This document shows, one piece after another, positions 1-8,132 of a DNA stretch of 9,176 nucleotides. Each line of letters begins with the position of its first letter. The stretch's first letter is position 1. Source of the stretch: Bacillota bacterium (lineage in GTDB: Bacteria; Bacillota_E; JAJZYS01; JAILZS01); assembly GCA_021817625.1 (NCBI GenBank), contig JAKASY010000046.1:1-9176 (forward strand). The letters run 5' to 3'. The position numbers and the translations under genes are program-made. Under the pieces are notes generated by a model. The model worked only from the letters and a program-made list of their open reading frames with translations, searched no databases and was not told the DNA's origin.

Positions 1-1
1 C

Positions 2-397
2 GGCCTCAGGGCCGGCGTCACCCTCGGCCTGCGCGAGGGTGCAGGCCCCGTATCCGTGCGCGAGATGGCGGGCGACGTGGGTGTGTCCGAGCACTACCTT
101 GAACAGGTGATGGCGCAGCTGCGCCGGGCGGGCCTCGTGCAGGCCACGCGCGGCGCGAGCGGCGGCTACGAGTTGGCGCGCGCGGCGGCGGATCTGCGCC
201 TCCTGGACTTTCTGCGAGCCCTGGACGGCCTGCCGGACGGCCTTGTGGTCGGGCCGGAGGATGATCCCATCGAGCACGTGCTGGGCCGGGCGCTGGAACA
301 GGCCGCGGCCGCGATGACGGCCGCGGCGAGCGAGGTGCGGCTGGCGGACCTGGTGCGCGAGGTGCGCGACGCCGGCGCGTTCATGTACTACATCTGA
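2..397 (+). CDS. cymR: Rrf2 family transcriptional regulator, CymR-like (5' end outside window)
   Basis: The reading frame is already open at the window edge. Starting with GLRAGVTLGL, it matches the first helix of Rrf2 proteins (usually after a KGRYGLRA-like start), so only about 8-10 N-terminal residues are missing and the GTG at 56 is internal. A winged helix-turn-helix follows: SVREMAGDVGVSEHYLEQV, then the wing RGASGGYELAR. IscR and other Fe-S members carry three cysteines after the wing, but the visible 131 residues contain none. The protein ends AFMYYI, much like the AYMFYI end of Bacillus CymR. CymR represses cysteine and sulfur uptake genes, in Bacillus together with CysK. Twenty bases separate it from the cysteine desulfurase, the same order as cymR-yrvO in Bacillus. 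A CymR-type sulfur regulator is therefore the best reading. The family is certain; the exact role is inferred from context and the missing cysteines. Confidence 0.88.
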   Translation, partial: GLRAGVTLGLREGAGPVSVREMAGDVGVSEHYLEQVMAQLRRAGLVQATRGASGGYELARAAADLRLLDFLRALDGLPDGLVVGPEDDPIEHVLGRALEQAAAAMTAAASEVRLADLVREVRDAGAFMYYI

Positions 398-417
398 CGC
401 GACGGGGGAGGGTCGGC

Positions 418-1587
418 ATGGACGGCAGGGTGTATCTCGACCACGCGGCGACGACGCCCCTTGACGAGGGCGTGCTCCAGGCCATGCTGCCCTACATGCG
501 TGTCCTGCACGGCAACCCGTCGTCGGTCCACAGCTTCGGGCGTGAGGCCCTGGACGCGGTGGAGGCGGCCCGCACCCAGGTGGCGGCGCTGATCGGCGCC
601 CGGGCGGACGAGATCGTGTTCACGAGCGGCGGCACCGAGGCGGACAACCTCGCCCTGCGCGGCGCCTTCTGGGCCATGCGCAGGCGGGGGCGGAATGTCA
701 TCGTGGTGTCCGCGGTGGAGCACGAAGCCGTGCTCGAGACGGCGAGGGCGCTCGCCGCGGAGGCCGGCGCGGAGGTGCGCCTCGCCGCGGTGGACAGCGA
801 CGGCCGCGTCGACCTGCGCGCCCTGGCCGCGGCCGTCGACCACCGCACGGCGCTCGTGTCGGTGATGCGCGCCCAGAACGAGACGGGCGTGGTGGAGGAC
901 GTCGGGGCCGTCGCGGCGCTCGCCCACGACGCCGGCGCCCTGTGCCACACGGACGCGGTGGCGGCCGCCCTGGGCGACGAGCTCGACGCGCGCGCCCTCG
1001 GCGTCGACCTGCTCTCGCTCTCTGCCCACAAGATGCTCGGCCCCAAGGGCGCCGGCGCGCTGTTCGTCCGCGCCGGCGTGGAGATCACCCGCGCCCAGAG
1101 CGGCGGCGGTCAGGAGCGGGGCCTGCGCGCGGGCAGCCACGACGTCCCCGCGATCGTCGGCTTCGGCGCCGCGGCCTTGCTCGCGCGGCGCGAGGGGGCG
1201 CGCTGGCGCGGCGTGATGCGCCAGCGCAAGGAGGCTTTGTGGCGTGTCCTCGAGGCGATTCCGGGCGTGGTGCGCACCGCCTCCGGCGCCCCGGCCACCG
1301 CGGGCACGCTGCACGTGCGGACCGCCGGCGCGGCGTCCGACAGCGTGCTCATCGGCATGGATCGGGAGGGCGTGGCGGTGAGCGCGGGCAGCGCCTGCAG
1401 CGCCCTGGCCGTGGGCCCGTCCCATGTGCTCGTGGCCATGGGGTGGACAGCGGAGGAGGCGCGTAGCGGCATCCGCTTCTCGCTGGGTCCGGGCACGACG
1501 GAGGCGGAGATCGCGCGTGCCGCGGAGGCGTTCTCCCGCGTGGTCGAGCGGGTGCGAGGCGCGCGCGCCTGGGCGGTGCCGGGCTGA
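418..1587 (+). CDS. iscS: Cysteine desulfurase, IscS/NifS type (class V aminotransferase fold)
   Basis: This PLP enzyme of 389 residues removes sulfur from L-cysteine and holds it as a protein persulfide for tRNA thiolation and Fe-S assembly. The start is the ATG at 418, behind a GGGGGAGGG ribosome binding site, giving the typical N-terminus MDGRVYLDHAATTPLD. Visible landmarks are TSGGTEADNLAL (69-80), the ring-stacking histidine in EHEAV (His102), Asn154, Asp179 in HTDAV, the Schiff-base lysine in SAHKMLGPKG (Lys205), and the catalytic cysteine in GSACSALAVGPSHV (Cys327). The length and active-site loop fit the IscS/NifS class, not SufS. One oddity is residue 182: it is Ala where HTDAVQ/HVDATQ normally has Gln (Gln183 of E. 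coli IscS, which contacts PLP). The phosphate-contacting Thr of the RSGT motif is Ser240. Its stop shares one base with the mnmA start, so MnmA is the likely sulfur acceptor, as for Bacillus YrvO. Confidence 0.96.
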   Translation: MDGRVYLDHAATTPLDEGVLQAMLPYMRVLHGNPSSVHSFGREALDAVEAARTQVAALIGARADEIVFTSGGTEADNLALRGAFWAMRRRGRNVIVVSAVEHEAVLETARALAAEAGAEVRLAAVDSDGRVDLRALAAAVDHRTALVSVMRAQNETGVVEDVGAVAALAHDAGALCHTDAVAAALGDELDARALGVDLLSLSAHKMLGPKGAGALFVRAGVEITRAQSGGGQERGLRAGSHDVPAIVGFGAAALLARREGARWRGVMRQRKEALWRVLEAIPGVVRTASGAPATAGTLHVRTAGAASDSVLIGMDREGVAVSAGSACSALAVGPSHVLVAMGWTAEEARSGIRFSLGPGTTEAEIARAAEAFSRVVERVRGARAWAVPG

Positions 1588-2690
1588 TGCGTGTGCTGTG
1601 CGCCATGTCGGGCGGCGTGGACTCGGCGGTGGCCGCCCTGCTCCTGAGCCGGGCTGGGCACGAGGTGGTGGGCGTCACCATGGCGATCTGGCCGGAGCGG
1701 GCGCCCGCCGAGCGCCGCGATGGCGGATGCTGCTCGCTCGGCGCCGCGGAGGACGCGCGCGCGAGCGCACGCGCTATCGGCATCGTGCACTACACCCTCG
1801 ACATGCGCGAGCCGTTCGAGCGGGCCGTGATCGCGGACTTCGAGAGCGAGTACGCCGCCGGGCGTACGCCCAATCCGTGCATCGAGTGCAACCGCACGGT
1901 GAAGTTCGACGCCCTCCTCGTCAAGGCGGCCGAGCTCGGCTGCGAGCGCCTGGCCACGGGCCATTACGCGCGCCTCGCCCCGGCGCCCGAGGGTGGCGTG
2001 GCCCTCTTGTCGGCCGTGGACGAGCGCAAGGACCAGAGCTACGTGCTCTACCCGCTGGCGCGCCCAAGCCTCGAGCGCGTCGTGTTCCCGCTCGGGGATC
2101 TGCCAAAGGCGACGGTGCGGGCGGTGGCCCGGGAGGCCGGCCTGCCCGTCTGGGACAAGCCGGACTCGGTGGAGATCTGCTTCGTCGACCGCGACTACCG
2201 GGAATACCTGCGAGAGCGCCGACCCGAGGTCGACCGACCGGGCCCGTTCGTGGACCGGTCGGGGCGCGTGCTTGGACAGCACCGCGGCATCGCCTTCTAC
2301 ACCATCGGACAGCGCCACGGCCTGGGCCTGGAGCCAGCGCCCGACGTGGGGCCGCGCTATGTGGTGGACATCGACGCGGGGGCCAACGCGGTGGTCGTGG
2401 GCCGGCGGGAGGAGGCGCTATCCGACTGCCTGCTCGTGGACGGCGTGAACTGGCTCGCGCCTCCCCTCGCGTCGGGTGACCGTGCCCTGGTGCGGGTGCG
2501 CGCACACGGCCCGCTGGCTGCGGCAACCGTCGCCGCGGGCGACGGCGAGCGCCTGGAGCTGCGCCTGGACACGCCGCTCTTCGCCCCGGCGCCAGGCCAG
2601 GCGGCCGTGCTCTACGCGGGCGAGCGGGTCCTCGGCGGCGGCCGGCTCGTGCGGTCGCCGCGCCTCGCGGCCGTGGAGGCGGCGGGTTGA
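1587..2690 (+). CDS. mnmA: tRNA-specific 2-thiouridylase MnmA
   Basis: MnmA makes the 2-thio group of s2U34 in tRNAs for Lys, Glu and Gln. It adenylates the uridine with ATP, then transfers sulfur from a protein persulfide. The 367 residues match the family length. The N-terminal ATP pyrophosphatase domain opens with MRVLCAMSGGVDSAV (PP-loop SGGVDS, 8-13). The two catalytic cysteines are Cys98 in TPNPCIECN and Cys198 in DSVEICFV, equivalent to Cys102 and Cys199 of E. coli. Other family signatures are GGCCSLGAAEDAR (46-58), TGHYAR (124-129), KDQSYVLY (148-155) and GQHRGIAFYTIGQR (230-243), followed by the C-terminal beta domain. The ATG at 1587 overlaps the desulfurase stop (TGATG) with no strong ribosome binding site of its own, so translation is probably coupled. 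The 3' end overlaps the next gene by four bases. I see no damage or missing key residue. Confidence 0.97.
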   Translation: MRVLCAMSGGVDSAVAALLLSRAGHEVVGVTMAIWPERAPAERRDGGCCSLGAAEDARASARAIGIVHYTLDMREPFERAVIADFESEYAAGRTPNPCIECNRTVKFDALLVKAAELGCERLATGHYARLAPAPEGGVALLSAVDERKDQSYVLYPLARPSLERVVFPLGDLPKATVRAVAREAGLPVWDKPDSVEICFVDRDYREYLRERRPEVDRPGPFVDRSGRVLGQHRGIAFYTIGQRHGLGLEPAPDVGPRYVVDIDAGANAVVVGRREEALSDCLLVDGVNWLAPPLASGDRALVRVRAHGPLAAATVAAGDGERLELRLDTPLFAPAPGQAAVLYAGERVLGGGRLVRSPRLAAVEAAG

Positions 2691-3496
2691 GCGCCCCGCT
2701 CGGGCCGGAGGGGCGGCTGCGCGGCCTGCGCGTGCTCACGACCGCCGCGAGTCGGGGGATCGGCCTCGCGGTGGTGCGCCGATGCGCGCTGGAGGGCGCC
2801 CACGTTGCCCTGAGCGCCTCGAGCGAGGAGTCGGCCGCGAGGGCGGTGGAGAGGGTGGTCGAGGGCGCGCCCGGCGCGCGCGTCGGGGGCCTCGCACTCG
2901 ACGTGCGCGACGCGTCCTCCATCGCGGCCGGCGTCGGGCGGGCGCGCGCCCTCCTTGGAGGCGTTGACGCGCTCTTCCTCAACGTGCCGGGCGCGTCCCC
3001 CGGCGGCCTGGCCGACCTCGGCGAGGGAGCCTGGCAGGACGCCTTCTCCCTGTACATCCTCTCCGTGCTGCGCCTCGTCGGGGCGCTGGCGCCCGACCTC
3101 GAGGCCGCGCGGCCAGGGCGCGTGGTCGTCGTCACCTCCTTCGTGGCGATGGAGGCGCTTCCCGGGCTCACGCTTTCGAACGTCCTGCGCCCGGCCGTGC
3201 ACGCCCTGGTGCGGGAGGTCGCGCGCGACCTCGGGCCGCGCGGGGTGCTGATGAATGCCGTGGCGCCGGGCCGCGTCGACACCGACCGCGTGCGCGCCGT
3301 CGACGAGCGCGCGGGGCGGGCGCGCGGCGTGGGCGCGGCGGCGGTCCGGGCCGAGGCCGAGGCAGCCGTGCCGCTGGGCCGGTACGCGGACCCGGACGAG
3401 CTGGCGCGCGCCGTCGTCTTCCTCCTCTCTCGCGAGAACACCTACGTGACCGGGCAGTGCCTTCTCGTGGACGGCGGGCTCGTGCGCTCGCCCTAA
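2687..3496 (+). CDS. SDR-fold protein with an atypical active site (BKR-like subgroup)
   Basis: This 269-residue protein has the short-chain dehydrogenase/reductase fold but not the standard catalytic residues. The cofactor loop reads TTAASRGIG (18-26), a variant of TGxxxGIG, and the usual NNAG is NVPGA (99-103). The serine of the active site is present in VVTSFVA (Ser151). Where YxxxK should follow, the sequence is LSNVLRPAVHAL, which puts Ser164 and Arg168 at the Tyr and Lys positions. The downstream NAVAPGRVDTDRVRAVDE and the end LGRYADPDELA...YVTGQCLLVDGGL are typical of a subgroup annotated as beta-ketoacyl-ACP-reductase-like with imperfect NAD and catalytic motifs. The start is TTG at 2687, overlapping the mnmA stop (TTGA) behind GAGGCGG; the next in-frame GTG (2732) would cut into the first beta strand. 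It may be a reductase with altered chemistry or a nucleotide-binding non-enzyme; substrate unknown. It lies where Bacillus has yrrB and recD2. Confidence 0.9.
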   Translation: MSAPLGPEGRLRGLRVLTTAASRGIGLAVVRRCALEGAHVALSASSEESAARAVERVVEGAPGARVGGLALDVRDASSIAAGVGRARALLGGVDALFLNVPGASPGGLADLGEGAWQDAFSLYILSVLRLVGALAPDLEAARPGRVVVVTSFVAMEALPGLTLSNVLRPAVHALVREVARDLGPRGVLMNAVAPGRVDTDRVRAVDERAGRARGVGAAAVRAEAEAAVPLGRYADPDELARAVVFLLSRENTYVTGQCLLVDGGLVRSP

Positions 3497-3608
3497 GGGG
3501 CTGCGCGCGGCCGCGTCGGAACGTCACCTGGCCGCGTGGCGGCGCGGCGCCGCATGGCCGTTCCCGAGCCTGGGCATCCTCCTGGCAGATCGCTCGGGGG
3601 GGAAGGGC
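3497..3608. other. Intergenic spacer, the longest gap in the window
   Basis: These 112 bases separate the SDR gene from the zinc-ribbon gene. They contain the palindrome CGCGGCCGCG (3506-3515) and a possible nested hairpin: outer GGCC arms at 3530-3533 and 3556-3559, inner arms GCGGC (3539-3543) and GCCGC (3549-3553). No T-run follows, so this is not a classical intrinsic terminator, and such pairings arise easily at this base composition. I see no credible -35/-10 pair and no RNA gene. The spacer ends in the G-rich ribosome binding site of the next gene. It is the likeliest place for an operon boundary or internal promoter, but nothing seen here proves one. Confidence 0.4.
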
Positions 3609-3827
3609 ATGGAAGCCATGTTGTGCCCGCGCTGCCATGGTCGCGCCGTTGGCCGCGTGGGCGTCGCGCAGTGGTACTGCTGGGACTGCTGCGTGGAGTT
3701 CGCGCGCACCGCGCGGGGCATCGAGGTGTTCGAGATGGACGAAGAGGGCGATCTGGTCAGCCTGGAGGGCGGGGCCGGTGCAGGCGAGGAGGTGGCTCGG
3801 TGCGAGGGTTCGGTCGCGGCCTCATGA
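3609..3827 (+). CDS. Small zinc-ribbon protein, function unknown
   Basis: A 72-residue protein whose N-terminal half is a compact metal-binding knuckle: CPRC (Cys6, Cys9), then CWDCC (Cys24, Cys27, Cys28). Two CxxC pairs 14 residues apart are typical of a rubredoxin-like zinc ribbon. The phrase GVAQWYCWDCCVEF recalls small uncharacterised ribbon proteins of Bacillota. The second half is acidic (EVFEMDEEGDLVSLEGG) and probably loosely structured. The ATG at 3609 follows GGGGGGGAAGGGC very closely; the ATG at 3618 (Met4, giving MLCPRC) has a more usual spacing of about ten bases from the same purine run and may be the true start. The last 28 bases overlap the next small gene. No enzymatic residues are apparent; nucleic-acid or protein binding is a guess based only on the fold. 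Confidence 0.75.
   Translation: MEAMLCPRCHGRAVGRVGVAQWYCWDCCVEFARTARGIEVFEMDEEGDLVSLEGGAGAGEEVARCEGSVAAS
3787..3794 (+). promoter_or_regulatory. Ribosome binding site setting the GTG start of the small membrane protein
   Basis: AGGAGGTG is a near-perfect anti-Shine-Dalgarno match lying inside the 3' end of the zinc-ribbon gene. GGAGG ends seven bases before the GTG at 3800, which favours that GTG over the ATG at 3824 even though the latter would form an ATGA overlap with the upstream stop. Confidence 0.7.
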
Positions 3828-3979
3828 TGGGCGCGGTGTTCGGCGCCGCCGTCGCCGTGGGGTTCCTGTGGCGGATGCGCGAGGGGCGCCTGATGGCGGT
3901 GCGCGTGCGTCGGGGGCCGCCGCGCATCTCCCTGCGGCCGGGCGGGCTGGAGCTCGGCATACCGCGCCTTCGGCGCTAG
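3800..3979 (+). CDS. Small single-pass membrane protein with a glycine zipper
   Basis: From the GTG at 3800 this frame gives 59 residues. A short N-terminus (MRGFGRG) leads into one hydrophobic helix, LMMGAVFGAAVAVGFLW (about 8-24), then a basic tail rich in Arg and Pro (RVRRGPPRISLRP) ending GIPRLRR. Gly3, Gly7, Gly11 and Gly15 are spaced exactly four apart, a glycine zipper that could drive helix packing, as at the start of YtxH-like proteins. The positive-inside rule puts the basic tail in the cytoplasm. Evidence that it is real: the excellent ribosome binding site, the coherent membrane helix and the 28-base overlap with the preceding gene. The longer open frame back to 3536 is Arg-rich and looks non-coding. 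The product is not recognised; it may work with the adjacent zinc-ribbon protein or permease, but only proximity suggests this. Confidence 0.6.
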   Translation: MRGFGRGLMMGAVFGAAVAVGFLWRMREGRLMAVRVRRGPPRISLRPGGLELGIPRLRR

Positions 3980-4017
3980 AGCCGGGGCAGGGCGCGAGGG
4001 GCGGCGGCAGGCGCCGC

Positions 4018-5109
4018 CTGCCCCGCGCCGCGTACGCGGCGGCCCAGGCCCTGGTGGCGGCGGTGGTTGCGTATGTGCTCTGGCGCGCCCGCGCCGCCCT
4101 CCTGCCGTTCGCCTTTGCCGGCCTGATCGCGTATCTGCTCGCGCCCGCCGTCGCCATGCTGCAGCGCCGCGGCCTCCGGCCCTGGCTTTGCGTCCTCGTC
4201 GTGTATGCCGCTCTCGCTCTCGTCGTGGCGGCCCTGGCGGCGGAGGCCGCGCCCAACCTGGCGAGCGAGGGACGTCGGCTGCTGCGCGACTACCCCGCCT
4301 ACGAGCGCGCGGCGCGCCATGGCCTGTCGCTTCTGTGGCAGGGCTACCGGGGGCTCAACCTGCCCGCGCCGATCCGGGCGGAGAGTGACCGAGCGCTGGC
4401 CCAGGCGGGGAGCACCGTGCGCCTGGCGGCGCGGGCCTCGGTCGCCGCGGTGGCGCACGGCCTTCCGGTCCTTGCCGCGTTTGCCCTGTCGCCGTTTCTC
4501 GCCTACTACATCCTGCGCGACCGCGAGCGCATGAGCCGGGCCTTCTGGCGGTACGTGCCGCCGCGCGGGCGCCGGCGCGTGGCCTCCATGCTGGCTGAGC
4601 TTGACGCGGCGGTCGGGGGCTTCCTCCGCGGCCAGCTGCTCGTCTCCCTGGCGGTGGGCGCCATGGCCCTCGTCGTCACCCTGCTTTTCGGGCTGCCGTA
4701 CCCCCTGTTCGTGGCGGCGGTCGCCGCCGTGACCGACCTCATCCCGTACGTGGGACCCTTGGTCGGGGCCCTGCCCGCGGTGACGTTCGCCCTCCTGCGC
4801 TCGCCGCTCGAGGCGCTATGGGTGCTGGCGGCCTTCCTGGCCATCCACCAGCTTGAGGGCCTGGTCCTGAGCCCGAACCTGGTCGGCTCCCAGGTGGGCC
4901 TGCACCCGCTCGTGGTGTTCGCAGCGCTTCTCGTCGGCGGCGACCTGTTCGGCCTCGCGGGCGTGCTGGTGGCGGTGCCCGCGCTGGCAGCGGCGCGCAT
5001 CATCGTGCGCTATGGCCTCGACGAGCTCCGGCGCTGGGCGCGCGCCGGCCGCCGGCGCGGCCGTGCGCGTGCGGCGGCGCGCCTTTCGCCCCTGCCGCGC
5101 CTCCGGTAG
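4018..5109 (+). CDS. yrrI: AI-2E family transporter (YrrI-like membrane protein)
   Basis: A multi-pass membrane protein of the AI-2E family (PF01594), known for putative autoinducer-2 exporters and Na+/H+ antiporter-like members; the substrate here is unknown. An N-terminal helix pair (about 3-45) and a third helix (about 54-74) precede a hydrophilic region (about 75-145), followed by the C-terminal membrane bundle. Family signatures are LPVLAAFALSPFLAYYILRD (149-168), AVTDLIPYVGPLVGALPAV (237-255), EGLVLSPNLVGSQVGLHPLV (280-299) and GGDLFGLAGVLVAVPALAA (307-325). The start is uncertain. No ATG, GTG or TTG lies in frame between the previous gene's stop and the first helix. I chose CTG at 4018 (363 residues) because it keeps the whole first helix and has GAGGGGCGG upstream. 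GTG at 4054 would halve that helix; GTG at 3868 would add a low-complexity extension overlapping the small membrane gene. In Bacillus yrrI also precedes alaS. Confidence 0.9.
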   Translation: MPRAAYAAAQALVAAVVAYVLWRARAALLPFAFAGLIAYLLAPAVAMLQRRGLRPWLCVLVVYAALALVVAALAAEAAPNLASEGRRLLRDYPAYERAARHGLSLLWQGYRGLNLPAPIRAESDRALAQAGSTVRLAARASVAAVAHGLPVLAAFALSPFLAYYILRDRERMSRAFWRYVPPRGRRRVASMLAELDAAVGGFLRGQLLVSLAVGAMALVVTLLFGLPYPLFVAAVAAVTDLIPYVGPLVGALPAVTFALLRSPLEALWVLAAFLAIHQLEGLVLSPNLVGSQVGLHPLVVFAALLVGGDLFGLAGVLVAVPALAAARIIVRYGLDELRRWARAGRRRGRARAAARLSPLPRLR

Positions 5110-5138
5110 GATAAGGCCATATCGCCCATCGGGCCTGT

Positions 5139-5144
5139 GGAGGT
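5139..5144 (+). promoter_or_regulatory. Ribosome binding site fixing the alaS start at GTG 5150
   Basis: GGAGGT sits five bases before the GTG at 5150. This start gives VTSDQIRSRFLAYFAERGH, the expected AlaRS N-terminus. The longer open frame reaching back to 5012 would overlap the permease gene and add an Arg-rich extension. The ATG at 5145 is in a different frame. Confidence 0.85.
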
Positions 5145-5149
5145 ATGTC

Positions 5150-7813
<2,664 letters not shown>

Positions 7814-7853
7814 CGGGTCGGGCGAACGGCTGGTACCGAAGGGGGGGAAGGCC

Positions 7854-8132
7854 TTGACAGATGAGGCCGTCGAGCGGCGGCGCGAGACGCGCATGTTTGG
7901 ACCGGCGCAGAAGACCTCGGACGCCACCCGCCTGATCCTGGAGTCGGTCGTGAGCGCCCTTGACGAAAAGGGCTACAACCCGGTCACGCAGATCGTCGGC
8001 TATCTTCTGTCAGGGGATCCCGCGTACATCACCAGCCACCGAGGGGCGAGGGAGCTGATCCGGCGCCTCGAGCGCGACGAGCTGATCGAGGAGTTGGTGC
8101 GGAGCTACCTGGGCAGGACAGGCGCCGGCTAG
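7854..8132 (+). CDS. ireB: IreB family regulatory phosphoprotein (UPF0297, YrzL-like)
   Basis: Ninety-two residues with the family's most conserved block, [20 protein letters not shown] (40-59), then [20 protein letters not shown] and EELVRSYL. In Enterococcus faecalis IreB is a small cytoplasmic dimer phosphorylated on N-terminal threonines by the PASTA kinase IreK, and it lowers cephalosporin resistance; in most Bacillota its role is unknown. The start is TTG at 7854 ([16 protein letters not shown]), preceded by GGGGGGGAAGGCC. The ATG at 7893 (Met14) has no ribosome binding site and would remove Thr2 and Thr12, the only threonines in the flexible N-terminus and so the candidate phosphosites (inference). 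The stop shares one base with the ruvX start (TAGTG). The order alaS-ireB-ruvX-DUF1292-mltG is the standard Bacillota arrangement. Confidence 0.95.
   Translation: MTDEAVERRRETRMFGPAQKTSDATRLILESVVSALDEKGYNPVTQIVGYLLSGDPAYITSHRGARELIRRLERDELIEELVRSYLGRTGAG

Noticed and set aside
1921..3441. A 506-codon minus-strand open frame across mnmA and the SDR gene
   Set aside because: It encodes Arg/Pro/Ser-rich low-complexity sequence and lies opposite two clear genes; it is a composition artefact. The minus-strand frames at 388-1425 and 1110-2318 are rejected for the same reason.
3529..3560. Nested hairpin after the SDR gene as a terminator
   Set aside because: There is no T-run after it, stems are only four or five base pairs, and similar GC pairings occur throughout the window.
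3536..3799. Longer version of the small membrane protein starting at 3536
   Set aside because: The extra residues are Arg/Gly-rich without structure and would overlap the whole zinc-ribbon gene out of frame; the strong ribosome binding site favours GTG 3800.
5084..5112. Possible alaS promoter with a TAGGAT -10 overlapping the permease stop
   Set aside because: TAGGAT is an acceptable -10, but the hexamer 17 bases upstream (TTTCGC) is a poor -35. One weak element in GC-rich DNA is not enough for a call.
7826..7840. ACGGCTGGTACCGAA resembles the conserved T-box core sequence
   Set aside because: It lies in a 40-base gap between alaS and ireB, with no room for stem I or an antiterminator, and ireB is not an amino-acid gene. 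The match is partial.
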